Source of the DNA: Curtobacterium sp. 9128
GTDB taxonomy: Bacteria; Actinomycetota; Actinomycetes; Actinomycetales; Microbacteriaceae
Length of the DNA stretch: 64,000 nt
Direction: 5' to 3'
NCBI RefSeq assembly: GCF_007673775.1
Contig: NZ_VEAF01000003.1
Coordinates: forward strand, 1-64,000
Shown here: positions 1 to 7,971 of the stretch, in pieces
Layout of the letters: each line of letters begins with the position of its first letter
Position numbering within the stretch: position 1 is the first letter of the stretch
Position numbers and translations under genes: made by a program
Notes under the pieces: generated by a model
Seen by the model: the letters and a program-made list of their open reading frames with translations, nothing else
Database searches by the model: none
What the model was told of the DNA's origin: nothing

Positions 1-55
1 CGTCAAGGGCGGCCTCCTCGTCGGCACCGCCACCATCACCGCCAAGATCAAGTAA
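1..55 (+). CDS. 3' end of an unidentified gene (partial)
   Basis: Only the last 17 codons are inside the window, reading VKGGLLVGTATITAKIK before a TAA stop at 53-55. The GC-rich codon positions fit a real coding end, and a strong hairpin follows 22 bases later. The tail alternates small and beta-branched residues, as in a closing beta strand. This is too little to name a family, so no function is proposed. Confidence 0.5.
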   Translation, partial: VKGGLLVGTATITAKIK

Positions 56-76
56 CACCCCCCGCACCACACACCG

Positions 77-107
77 AAGGCGTCGCCCCACCCCGGGGCG
101 GCGCCTT
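77..107. terminator. Hairpin terminator between convergent genes
   Basis: An inverted repeat pairs AAGGCGTCGCCCC with GGGGCGGCGCCTT around a short loop. It lies just after the partial gene's stop and faces the convergent DUF1992 gene. There is no U-run, which is usual in such GC-rich genomes. Confidence 0.7.
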
Positions 108-139
108 CCGTGCGTCGAGCGGTTCCGGAACCCGGGCGA

Positions 140-156
140 CCGGGCTGGAGGCCCGG
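140..156. terminator. Short GC hairpin after DUF1992 gene
   Basis: CCGGGC and GCCCGG pair around a TGGAG loop, a few bases beyond the stop codon of the minus-strand DUF1992 gene. The arm contains GGAGGCCCG, a string shared by other terminators in this window. Confidence 0.5.
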
Positions 157-162
157 CTTGCC

Positions 163-765
163 TCAGCTGCGCCGGCGCCACCAGCGCCGTGGTCGCTCCT
201 GCTGCCGCAGCGCCTGGGCAGCCTGCGCTGCGGACGCGAGCCGGGCCTCCCGGCGCTCGCGCCAGCGCGCCACCTCGGCGTCGACCTCGCGGAGTGGCGT
301 GACCACCGGCGGGCCGCCGAGCAGCTGCCGCCGGGCCTCCTTCACCCGCGCGTTGAAGTCGACCAGCACGTCGCGGACGTCGGCCTCCGTCGACAGGGCG
401 TCGAGCGCACCGTCGAGCTCGGCGTCCTCCGTGCGGAGCGCGAGCGCCGGCGGAGCGATGCCGCGGATGTCCTCCCGCTCGATCTTCGCCTTGATCCACC
501 AGTCGGGATCGTGCTGCCCGTCGATGCCGGGCAGGGGCTTGCCGTGGTACGGGTTGCCCTCGAAGACACCGCGGCGCTCCGCCTCCTCGATCTGGGCCCT
601 GGCGTGCGCGGCGACGTCAGCGGCCTTGAGCAGCCGACGTTCCTCGCGCACCTCGTCCGGATCCAGGGATCCGCGTTCGATCTCGCTGTCCACGAGCTGC
701 TGGTAGCGGTAGCGGGCGGCCCTCCTGAGCCGGTCCATCCGTGCGTCGACGTCGTTCATCGTCAT
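163..765 (-). CDS. DUF1992 (DnaJ-homologue-C28-like) domain protein
   Basis: Cytoplasmic protein of 200 residues. The N-terminal part (about residues 10-100) is charged and helical and carries the conserved block GNPYHGKPLPGID followed by DPDWWIKAKIERE, the hallmark of the DUF1992 family related to DNAJC28. A second helical stretch and a basic Arg/Trp-rich tail (RRWWRRRS) follow. The family has no established reaction. It starts 18 bases after the stop of the GH15 gene on the same strand, so the two are probably co-transcribed. ATG at 765 was chosen; a second ATG two codons later is possible. Confidence 0.85.
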   Translation of the reverse strand: MTMNDVDARMDRLRRAARYRYQQLVDSEIERGSLDPDEVREERRLLKAADVAAHARAQIEEAERRGVFEGNPYHGKPLPGIDGQHDPDWWIKAKIEREDIRGIAPPALALRTEDAELDGALDALSTEADVRDVLVDFNARVKEARRQLLGGPPVVTPLREVDAEVARWRERREARLASAAQAAQALRQQERPRRWWRRRS

Positions 766-783
766 CCCATGATGCGCCGTGCA

Positions 784-2607
784 TCACTGTTCGTGCGAGA
801 GCTCCTCGATCGTCAGCGCTGCCTGGATGAGGGCGAGGTGGGACAGGCCCTGCGGCAGGTTGCCCATGAAGTCGCCGTCGACGGCACTCAGCATCTCGCT
901 GAAGAGTCCGACGTCGTTCGCCTGGTCGACCATCTCGTCCATGAGCGCGGTCGCGTCGTCGATCCGTCCGGTGCAGGCGAGGGCTGCCGCGAGCCAGAAG
1001 GAGCAGGCGACGAACGGTGACTCCTCGTCCTCGAGACCCGAGTAGCGGTACACGAGGGGGCCGTGCTGCAGTCGCTCCTGGATCGCCCGGATGGTGGACT
1101 CCATGCGCGGGCCGCGGTCGAAGCCGCTCATCGAGTGCAGCAGCACCGAGGTGTCGAGCACGTCGGTGTCCGGGTACATCGTGTAGGCGCCGAGCTCCTC
1201 GTTCCACCCGTGCTCGGAGACCCACTCCCGGATCAGGCCGCGGTTCTTGTCCCAGGTGTCACGTGATCCCTGGATCTGCCCCTCGTCGTGCAGCTCGATC
1301 GCGGCGTCGAGGGCCTGCCAGCAGCCCATCTTGCTGGCCGTGTAGTGCTGCGTGTCCTGCAGCTCCCACATGCCGGCGTCGGCCTTCTCCCACTGCCTGC
1401 AGGCGTCGTCCGCGAGCCCCTCGAGCACCTTCGCCGTCTTCCGGTCGAGGACGTTGCCCTGCCGGACGTACTGGCGCATGATCTCGAAGACGTCGCCCCA
1501 CACGCCGAGCTGCAGCTGGTCGGACGCACGGTTGCCCTCGGTCACCGGACCGATGCCGTTCCACCCGGGGACGTCGCGTTCCTGGACCTCGTTGCTGACC
1601 TCGCCCTCGAGCGTGTAGAAGATCGGCATGCCGTCGTCGTGCTTGGCGATGGTGCGCATCACCCAGGACACGGCCGCGTGCGTCTCCTCGCGGAGCCCGA
1701 ACCGGTCGAGCGCGTGCACGGTGTACGACAGGTCGCGGACCCAGGCGAACCGGTAGTCCCAGTTCTTGCCGCCGCTGCGGTCCTCAGGCAGGCTCGTCGT
1801 CGGCGCCGCCGCGATCGCTCCGGTGGGGGAGAAGATGAGGAGCTTCAGGGCCAGGGCGCTCCGCTGGACGGCGTCGGACCACGGTCCGTCGTAGTCGAAC
1901 TCCTTCGACCACGCCGCCCAGTTGTCGATGGTCCGGTCGACGCCCCGAAGGGTGTCCTCCGGCTCCGGCAGGAAGATCGGTTCGTCCAGGGTGCCGACGA
2001 TCGTCAGGATGTGCTTCGAGCCCGCGGTGGTGCTGAAGTGGCCGGAGAAGACCGGGCCGTCCTCGTGCACCGGCTCGAAACCCTTCTCGACGATGGCGAT
2101 GGTGACGCCGTCGACGCCGATGACCGAGCCGTTCACCGTGTCCAGTCGCTTCGGCTCCGCGGTGTTCAGGAGGGTGCCGGGGACGACGGCCCACTCGAGC
2201 TCGACGGTCCCCTCGACGCCCTGCACGCACCGGCCGATCTCCGCCCACGGCAGGCGTCCGGCGACGCCCGTCACCATCGCGTCGGTCACGGTGCAGCTGC
2301 CGGTGTCCGTCGTCCACGTCGTGACGAGGACGTTCGTGCCGGGCATGTACTCGCGGTGCACCGTGGCGTCGTGGTCCTTCGGGCGGAGGGCGACGTGACC
2401 GCCGTGCTCGGCGTCGAGGATGCTCGCGAACACCGGCGGCGAGTCCATCGAGGGGATCGGGAGCCAGTCGATGCGGCCGTCGCGGGCGATGAGGGCCACC
2501 GTGCGGCCGTCCCCGATCGCCGCGTAGCTACGCAGCGGCGCGTAGCCGTCGGTGCGCTGCTGCTCGGTCTGGGCTTCGTCGGGGGTGTCCAGGGTGGTTT
2601 CCGGCAT
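784..2607 (-). CDS. Glycoside hydrolase family 15 protein (glucoamylase/trehalase-like)
   Basis: Cytoplasmic enzyme of 607 residues, no signal peptide. The N-terminal beta-sandwich begins with a block containing DGRIDWLPIPSMDSPPVF, typical of actinobacterial GH15 proteins. The (alpha/alpha)6 barrel follows from about residue 230, with DYRFAWVRDLSYTVHAL, GCWQALDAAIELHDEG and a distal EWV-HGW segment that carry the catalytic carboxylates in the family. Members hydrolyse terminal alpha-glucosidic bonds; several actinobacterial ones act on trehalose, and which applies here cannot be read from sequence. The start MPETTLDTPDE was preferred because the longer open frame overlaps the divergent DUF1206 gene. 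DUF1992 lies downstream. Confidence 0.9.
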   Translation of the reverse strand: MPETTLDTPDEAQTEQQRTDGYAPLRSYAAIGDGRTVALIARDGRIDWLPIPSMDSPPVFASILDAEHGGHVALRPKDHDATVHREYMPGTNVLVTTWTTDTGSCTVTDAMVTGVAGRLPWAEIGRCVQGVEGTVELEWAVVPGTLLNTAEPKRLDTVNGSVIGVDGVTIAIVEKGFEPVHEDGPVFSGHFSTTAGSKHILTIVGTLDEPIFLPEPEDTLRGVDRTIDNWAAWSKEFDYDGPWSDAVQRSALALKLLIFSPTGAIAAAPTTSLPEDRSGGKNWDYRFAWVRDLSYTVHALDRFGLREETHAAVSWVMRTIAKHDDGMPIFYTLEGEVSNEVQERDVPGWNGIGPVTEGNRASDQLQLGVWGDVFEIMRQYVRQGNVLDRKTAKVLEGLADDACRQWEKADAGMWELQDTQHYTASKMGCWQALDAAIELHDEGQIQGSRDTWDKNRGLIREWVSEHGWNEELGAYTMYPDTDVLDTSVLLHSMSGFDRGPRMESTIRAIQERLQHGPLVYRYSGLEDEESPFVACSFWLAAALACTGRIDDATALMDEMVDQANDVGLFSEMLSAVDGDFMGNLPQGLSHLALIQAALTIEELSHEQ

Positions 2608-2707
2608 GGTCCCATCGTGCTCGCCCCCGCTGGGGTCTGCGGTCCGCCGGCGTACCCCGGCCGCGGCTCGCCGGACATCCGCAGGTCCCGACGGGCAGGC
2701 TCGACTG

Positions 2708-3565
2708 GTGAGTGACACCGCTGGACACGCTGCCCGTACGACCGGTCGACAGGCCAGGCGCATCGCCGACAGCCGCTGGTTCGAACTGACCGCCCGTGCC
2801 GGGTTCGTCGGCAGCGGGGTCGTGCACCTCCTGATCGGGTACCTCGCGATCCTCCTCGGCATCGGGGACGCGGCGTCCGGCAGCGGATCGCAGGGCTCGC
2901 AGTCCGGCGAGACCGACCAGTCGGGAGCGCTGGCACAGCTCGCGGCGGTCCCGGGTGGCACCGTGCTGCTCTGGGTGGTCGCCGTCGGTACCGCTGCCCT
3001 CTGCCTGCACCTGGTCCTCGGGGCGATCGTCGGCGGTCGGACGGACAGCGCCCGCGCCTGGCTCGCGCGTGCGAAGAACGCCGGCAAGGCGATCGTCTAC
3101 GGCGTGATCGCCTACTCGTCCGGGTCGTTCGCGCTCGGGGCCGGCAAGAGCTCCTCCGGTTCGACGAAGAGCGCCGCGGCCCAGGCCCTCGCGACCCCGG
3201 GCGGGGTCTTCGTGCTGCTGCTCGCCGCGGCGATCGCGATCGCGATCGGGATCGGCCTGGTCGTGATCGGGATCCGCGGCTCCTGGCGGAAGCAGCTCGT
3301 CACGCCGCCGCCGTCCGTCGAGCGTCCGCTGTCGGTGCTGGCGGCCGTCGGCTACGTCGCGAAGGGCGTCGCGGTCGTGATCGTCGGTGTCCTCGTCGCC
3401 GTCGCGGCGTTCCGGAGCGATCCGGACCAGGCCACAGGACTCGACGGCGCCTTCGACGCGCTGCACCGGATGCCCGGCGGCGTGTTCGTCCTCGTCGCCG
3501 TCGGCATCGGCTTCCTGGCGTTCGGCGTGTACAGCTTCTTCCGCGCGCGGTACGCGAAGCTCTGA
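2708..3565 (+). CDS. DUF1206 integral membrane protein
   Basis: 285 residues. After a short basic N-terminus come three copies of a two-helix unit, each starting near an aromatic-Arg-Gly pattern (ELTARAGFVGSGVVHLLIGY, then a second near residue 110, a third starting LAAVGYVAKGVAVVIVG). This is the triplicated, six-helix layout of DUF1206, whose function is unknown. GTG at 2708 was chosen since it directly precedes the first unit and leaves about 100 bases to the divergent GH15 gene. Its TGA stop is part of a GACC tandem repeat. Confidence 0.85.
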   Translation: MSDTAGHAARTTGRQARRIADSRWFELTARAGFVGSGVVHLLIGYLAILLGIGDAASGSGSQGSQSGETDQSGALAQLAAVPGGTVLLWVVAVGTAALCLHLVLGAIVGGRTDSARAWLARAKNAGKAIVYGVIAYSSGSFALGAGKSSSGSTKSAAAQALATPGGVFVLLLAAAIAIAIGIGLVVIGIRGSWRKQLVTPPPSVERPLSVLAAVGYVAKGVAVVIVGVLVAVAAFRSDPDQATGLDGAFDALHRMPGGVFVLVAVGIGFLAFGVYSFFRARYAKL

Positions 3566-3611
3566 CCGACCGACCGACCGACCGACCGACCGACCGACCG
3601 ACCGACCGACC
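3564..3611 (+). repeat. Tetranucleotide repeat (GACC)12 across a stop codon
   Basis: Twelve perfect GACC units begin inside the TGA stop of the DUF1206 gene and run toward the end of the convergent phospholipase gene. Slippage here would change the spacer; since TGA includes the first GA, the stop itself is kept. Confidence 0.95.
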
Positions 3612-3632
3612 GGTTCGGGCCTCCCGCTCGCG

Positions 3633-5345
3633 TCAGTCCCGGTCGCCGAAGAGCCCGAGGCCGTGCTTCGTCAGCACGTCGTAGGCGTCCCCGAACGTCT
3701 CCGGTCGCGGTGCGTCCGGCTCGTACCGTGCCAGCAGCAGGCCGAGCAGTCCCTGCGCCGGCGCGGTGAGGGGGCGCCGCCGCTCGCGGTCCCCGGGTGC
3801 CTGCCGCCGGTGCTCCGGGTTCCGCGGCACGTACGGCTTCGCGACGTCCGGCCAGAGCTGCGGCTGTCTCGGGACCTTCCGGTTGAGCACGTTCTGGATG
3901 CCGCGGGCGCCGGCGTCGCGGTGGGTCAGGGGCTCGAGGCCGTGCTGCTGGGTCAGCGTGTGCACGACGGCGCCGTGGTGCATCGGGTCGTTCACGACGG
4001 TGCCGGGCTCGGTGTACGCCGACACGACGAACGTCGGCACGCGGCCGCCGAGCCGGTCGAAGGTGAAGCCCATCTCACCGGGGTCCGGTTGCCCGGACGG
4101 CGGGACGGCCCCCGGCGGCGGCACGTGGTCGTAGATCCCGCCGTGCTCGTCGAACGTCACGACGAGGGCGGTGTTCACCGCGTTCGAGCCGTGCTCGGAA
4201 CGCCCACCGCGGACCGCGCCGTACACCTCGGCGAGGAGCGCCTCGGCCGCGCGGACGTCCGACATCGCGCTGTCGAACGGGGGTGCCCCGGGGACGTCGA
4301 CGACCTTCGGCCGGTTCTGCGGCGGGTGCATGTCGTTGTGGTCGAACACCATCCTCGGCTCGACGAAGGCGTAATCGGGCAGGGTGCCGTTGGCCGCGTC
4401 CTCGTGGAACTGCTCCATCGAGCGGAAGTTCGTCTTCCAGTAGCGCTCGATCGAGGGTGCGTGCAGGAACCCGGTCAGCGAGACGACCTGGTCGGCGTCG
4501 TAGTAGACGCGCCAGCGCTTCCCGGCGTCCTCGAGCCGGTTGAAGACCGTCGGCACGGCCGGGGCGTCGAGCCACTTCTCCGGACCGCCGTCGCGGCTGT
4601 TCGTGACGTACCCGTGCGACGTGCTCGCGTGGAAGAACGACCGGTTGCAGAACGTCTGCGACGGGACGGCGCAGTGCCAGTGGTCGTACACCGCGAACGA
4701 CTTCGCGAGCGTGGAGAACACCGGCAGCATCTCCGGCGCGAAGCCGCCCATCACGCGGGAGTACTCCTCGACCGTGGGCTCCCGTCCGCGTTCGATCCGG
4801 TAGTTGACGACGTAGTCGTGCACGAACCCCGACATCGGCGGAGCGCTCGTGTCCGACGGTGCGTTGTACGGCGGCGCGTACCCGTGCTGCTCCGGGTGCT
4901 CGTTCGACGCGGGGTCGACCCGGCCGAACCACTGGGTGTTGACGTGGGGGTAGAACTCGCCGGGATCCGGGTCCGGCTGGCTCATGACGTCGTCGGTGGA
5001 CCCCGTGTAGACGTGCGCGGGGACGACGGTGCCGTCCGGGGCCGTGTTCGTGAAGGTGCCGCCCTGCAGTCCCTCGAAGGACTGGCCGTCGCGGAGCTCG
5101 TCGTCCGTGTAGAGCCGCCCGAGCACGTGGTCGAAGCTGCGGTTCTCGAACATGAGCACGACCACGTGGTCGAAGCCCGGCTCGCGGCGCTCCGGGAGCG
5201 GGGTGAAGCCGTAGCGCTCGTCCTGCACGCGGCGGTCGTACGCGGTGGCCGCACCGACGGCACCCGCACCCACGGCGGCTCCCGCGGCACCGATGCCGGC
5301 CCGGCGGAGGAACGTCCGCCGCGAGTGCTGTTCCTCTCCCGACAT
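3633..5345 (-). CDS. Tat-exported phospholipase C / phosphoesterase family protein
   Basis: 570 residues of the PF04185 phosphoesterase family (non-haemolytic phospholipase C and acid phosphatase relatives). The N-terminus has a twin-arginine signal, SRRTFLRRAG, then an Ala/Gly-rich hydrophobic stretch, so it is probably exported folded. Metal and catalytic motifs are visible: ENRSFDHVLGRLY near residue 65, PHVNTQW, and VTFDEHGGIYDHVPPP. Members cleave phosphodiester head groups of phospholipids. The ATG giving MSGEEQHSRRT was chosen so the Tat motif lies near the start; an upstream in-frame ATG at 5384 adds 13 residues. No partner genes are adjacent. Confidence 0.88.
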   Translation of the reverse strand: MSGEEQHSRRTFLRRAGIGAAGAAVGAGAVGAATAYDRRVQDERYGFTPLPERREPGFDHVVVLMFENRSFDHVLGRLYTDDELRDGQSFEGLQGGTFTNTAPDGTVVPAHVYTGSTDDVMSQPDPDPGEFYPHVNTQWFGRVDPASNEHPEQHGYAPPYNAPSDTSAPPMSGFVHDYVVNYRIERGREPTVEEYSRVMGGFAPEMLPVFSTLAKSFAVYDHWHCAVPSQTFCNRSFFHASTSHGYVTNSRDGGPEKWLDAPAVPTVFNRLEDAGKRWRVYYDADQVVSLTGFLHAPSIERYWKTNFRSMEQFHEDAANGTLPDYAFVEPRMVFDHNDMHPPQNRPKVVDVPGAPPFDSAMSDVRAAEALLAEVYGAVRGGRSEHGSNAVNTALVVTFDEHGGIYDHVPPPGAVPPSGQPDPGEMGFTFDRLGGRVPTFVVSAYTEPGTVVNDPMHHGAVVHTLTQQHGLEPLTHRDAGARGIQNVLNRKVPRQPQLWPDVAKPYVPRNPEHRRQAPGDRERRRPLTAPAQGLLGLLLARYEPDAPRPETFGDAYDVLTKHGLGLFGDRD

Positions 5346-5418
5346 GACGGCAGTGTCGCGTACGGCGGCCCGGCGCACAACCACGCGCGCCGACCGGACC
5401 GGAGCCCGAGACGGGCAC

Positions 5419-6078
5419 TCAGATCGGGGTGCCGAGCCGGTACCCGACGCCGCGGATCGTCGTCACCACGTCGCGGTCGGTCTTCCGTCGGATGTAGTGG
5501 ACGTAGGTGTCGACCGTCCCCGGCTGCTCGCCGTGGTCGAACACCGCGGAGAGCAGGTGCCGCCGGGTGAAGGTCCTCGCCGGGTCGCTGGCGAGCAGTC
5601 GCAGCAGGGCGGTCTCCTTCTCCGTCAGCATCACCCGCCCGGCGTACGGGGAGGTGATGCTGCTGTCGTCCGGGTGGAACACCCAGCCCCCGATCTCGAT
5701 GCCGGCACCGACTCCGGAGTAGTCGCGGGTGAGGGCACGGAGCCGGGCGTCCAGCTCCGCGAAGTCGAACGGCTTGACGAGGTAGTCGTTCGCGCCCGCG
5801 TCGAGGCCGGACACGCGGTCGCGGACCTCCCCGAGCGCGGTGAGCATGAGGGCCGGGGTGCTGACGCGCCGGCGGCGGAGCGTGGCGATGACCTCGACGC
5901 CGTCGATGCCGGGGAGCCGACGGTCGACGACCATCACGTCGAAGTACTGCGCGGCCGCCACCTCCAGCGCCCGTTCCCCGCTGACGGCGAGCGTGACGTC
6001 CCACTGCTCGCGGAGGACGTCGGCGACGAGCGGGCCCAACCGGGGGTCGTCCTCGACGAGCAGGAGGCGGAGCGTCAC
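5419..6078 (-). CDS. OmpR-family response regulator
   Basis: 219 residues. The receiver domain (residues 1-115) has the acidic pair EDD, the phosphoacceptor region VVDRRLPGIDG and the switch lysine in VKPFDF. A winged-helix DNA-binding domain follows (about 125-217), with LTEKETALLRLLASDPARTF and the wing TIRGVGYRLG. It overlaps the histidine kinase stop by four bases (GTGA), so it is downstream of and coupled to its kinase. Targets are unknown; the nearby palindrome at 7273-7314 and the divergent DedA gene are candidates. Confidence 0.92.
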   Translation of the reverse strand: MTLRLLLVEDDPRLGPLVADVLREQWDVTLAVSGERALEVAAAQYFDVMVVDRRLPGIDGVEVIATLRRRRVSTPALMLTALGEVRDRVSGLDAGANDYLVKPFDFAELDARLRALTRDYSGVGAGIEIGGWVFHPDDSSITSPYAGRVMLTEKETALLRLLASDPARTFTRRHLLSAVFDHGEQPGTVDTYVHYIRRKTDRDVVTTIRGVGYRLGTPI

Positions 6079-7154
6079 CGGTCCGCCTCCGTGGTCCGGC
6101 GTTCCGGCCGTGGCGACGAGATCGGCAGTCGCAGCGCGAAGACGGTGCCCGCGTCGCCGGTGCGCTCGACGCCGAGGTCGCCGCCGGTGCGGACGGCCAC
6201 GTCGCGCACCAGGGCGAGGCCGATGCCGTAGCCGGTGCGGGTCCCCGCACGGGTCGGCACCCCCGGGGCGCCGTGTGCGAAGCGGTCGAACACGCGCGAC
6301 GGCGCGATGCCGGTGATGCCGGGGCCGTCGTCCGCCACCCGGATCGTCACCGCCGTGCGTCCGACGTCCGCCGTGACCACGACGAGCCCGTCCGGTCGGG
6401 CGTGCGCGATGGCGTTGTCGACGAGCGCGACGAGGCACCGGTGGAGCTGTGTCGCGGAGACCGCCACGTCCGCGTCGGCCCCGGCGACCTCGAGGTGCAC
6501 CTGGCGTTCGGCGGCGAGGAGGGTCATGTCCCGTTCGACGTCCAGCAGGGCGGTGGCGAGCGCAGTGGTGCTGTCGGGCTCGACGACGCCCGCAGCGGCT
6601 TCGAGGAGGTCGTTGACGATGTCGATCAGCACGCGGGTGTCCGCCGAGAGCTCCGTGACCACGGCGTCCCGCGGGTCCTCGGACGGGGTCATCATCCGGA
6701 GTCGTTGGACCCGCGCGTGCAGGACCGTCAGCGGGGTGCGGAGCTCGTGACTGGCGTCCGCGACGAAGGTGCGCTGCATCCGGGCCGCGTCGGCGAGTGG
6801 TCGCACGGCGCGTCGGGCGATCCACCAGGCTGCGACACCGGCGAACACGATCGCGAGTCCGCCGACGCCGACGACGGCGATGCTGAGGTCGAGGGTGTCG
6901 AGCGAGATGTGCACGTCGGTCGGTCCGGGGCGCTCGTGGACCTGCTCAGGGGTGAGCTGCCACAGCACGTACGCGACGACCAACCCGATGATCCCGACCA
7001 CCAGGGCGGCGGAGACGACGGCGACACGGAGCCCGATCTCCACGACCGACCGCCGGTACGCCGACCGGTCCGGATCGCGGTCGAGGTCGCCGCGGAACGA
7101 CCAGCGGGTCACCGCGTCCACGACCGCTGCCTGCCACCTCGACGACACGTGCAC
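6075..7154 (-). CDS. Sensor histidine kinase (HisKA/HATPase_c)
   Basis: 359 residues. Two transmembrane helices (about 42-66 and 91-113) flank a short extracellular segment of only some 25 residues, followed by a HAMP-like linker and the dimerisation helix ADASHELRTPL with the phospho-accepting His near residue 136. The ATP-binding domain has N-box, ADDGPGI and RTGYGIGLALV motifs. Such a small external segment suggests sensing within or at the membrane. GTG at 7154 was chosen because upstream codons overlap the palindromic spacer. It is the first gene of the kinase-regulator pair. Confidence 0.92.
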   Translation of the reverse strand: MHVSSRWQAAVVDAVTRWSFRGDLDRDPDRSAYRRSVVEIGLRVAVVSAALVVGIIGLVVAYVLWQLTPEQVHERPGPTDVHISLDTLDLSIAVVGVGGLAIVFAGVAAWWIARRAVRPLADAARMQRTFVADASHELRTPLTVLHARVQRLRMMTPSEDPRDAVVTELSADTRVLIDIVNDLLEAAAGVVEPDSTTALATALLDVERDMTLLAAERQVHLEVAGADADVAVSATQLHRCLVALVDNAIAHARPDGLVVVTADVGRTAVTIRVADDGPGITGIAPSRVFDRFAHGAPGVPTRAGTRTGYGIGLALVRDVAVRTGGDLGVERTGDAGTVFALRLPISSPRPERRTTEADR

Positions 7155-7272
7155 CCCGCTCTCGGACAGCGACACCGGGAGACGAGGGGGGGAGGGCCTC
7201 CCGGTGTCGCTGCTTCTGACCGATCCTGCCGCAGGGACGGCGACGACGGTCGAGGTGATCGTCGCCGACGGT

Positions 7273-7314
7273 CTCCAAGGAAGCTCTGAGAACCGTTTCT
7301 CGGAGCTCTCTTGG
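7273..7314. promoter_or_regulatory. Large imperfect palindrome between kinase and DedA genes
   Basis: Two 20-base arms, left TCCAAGGAAGCTCTGAGAAC and right TTTCTCGGAGCTCTCTTGGA, match as inverted repeats at 16 of 20 positions. It sits in the 178-base divergent spacer, about 20 bases before the DedA start. The position and symmetry suggest an operator, possibly for the adjacent response regulator, but OmpR proteins usually prefer direct repeats. Confidence 0.5.
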
Positions 7315-7332
7315 AGCCCGCGCCCGAGCATC

Positions 7333-7971
7333 GTGTCCGTGGTCTCCTCCGTCCCGCTCGCCGTGACCCTCTTCGACGCCGCATCCGTCCTCCATGCCTT
7401 CGGACCGTGGGTGCTGCTCGGCATCGCGGTCCTGGTCTTCATCGAGTCCGGCGTGCTGTTCCCGTTCCTGCCGGGCGACTCGCTCCTGGTCACCGCCGCG
7501 ATCATCAGCGGCACCCTCGGCATCGCGCCGTGGCAGGTCGCCGTGGTCGCCGCCATCGCGGCCGTCGCCGGGGACCAGGTGGGGTACTGGCTCGGCAAGG
7601 GCTACGGCCGGCGGCTGTTCCGCGACGACGCCCGCGTCCTCACGACGGCGCGGCTCGCCGAGGCGGAGGCCTTCTTCACCAGGTGGGGTGGCCTCAGTCT
7701 GGTCATCGGCCGGTTCGTGCCGGTCGTCCGGACGTACGTGCCGCTCGCCGCCGGCACCGCGCAGATGCACTACCGACGATTCCTGCTGTACAACGTCGTC
7801 GGAGCCGTCTCCTGGGCCGTGGGCCTCACGGTCGTCGGTGTGCTCCTCGGTGGGATCCCGCTGGTCGCGCACGACATCGACGCCCTGATGATCGTCATCG
7901 TCCTCGTCTCCGTCCTGCCCGTCGTGATCGGCGCCGTCCGTCGTCGGCACGTCGCCAGGAGCGGGCGGTGA
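7333..7971 (+). CDS. DedA/SNARE-associated family membrane protein
   Basis: 212 residues, polytopic. Family marks include FIESGVLFPFLPGDSLL near residue 38, the GDQVGYWLGKGYGRR segment, and the re-entrant-loop motif RFVPVVRTYVPLAAGTAQM near residue 130. DedA proteins are linked to lipid (undecaprenyl phosphate or phospholipid) translocation and membrane homeostasis. GTG at 7333 gives a normal family length. The stop overlaps the next start as GTGA, coupling it to the COG4705-hydrolase frame. Confidence 0.88.
   Translation: MSVVSSVPLAVTLFDAASVLHAFGPWVLLGIAVLVFIESGVLFPFLPGDSLLVTAAIISGTLGIAPWQVAVVAAIAAVAGDQVGYWLGKGYGRRLFRDDARVLTTARLAEAEAFFTRWGGLSLVIGRFVPVVRTYVPLAAGTAQMHYRRFLLYNVVGAVSWAVGLTVVGVLLGGIPLVAHDIDALMIVIVLVSVLPVVIGAVRRRHVARSGR

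Noticed and set aside
1288..2715. Long open frames opposite the GH15, PLC, purB and other genes
   Set aside because: They lie antisense to recognisable proteins, are Arg/Asp/His-rich without domains, and are the usual shadow frames of high-GC DNA.
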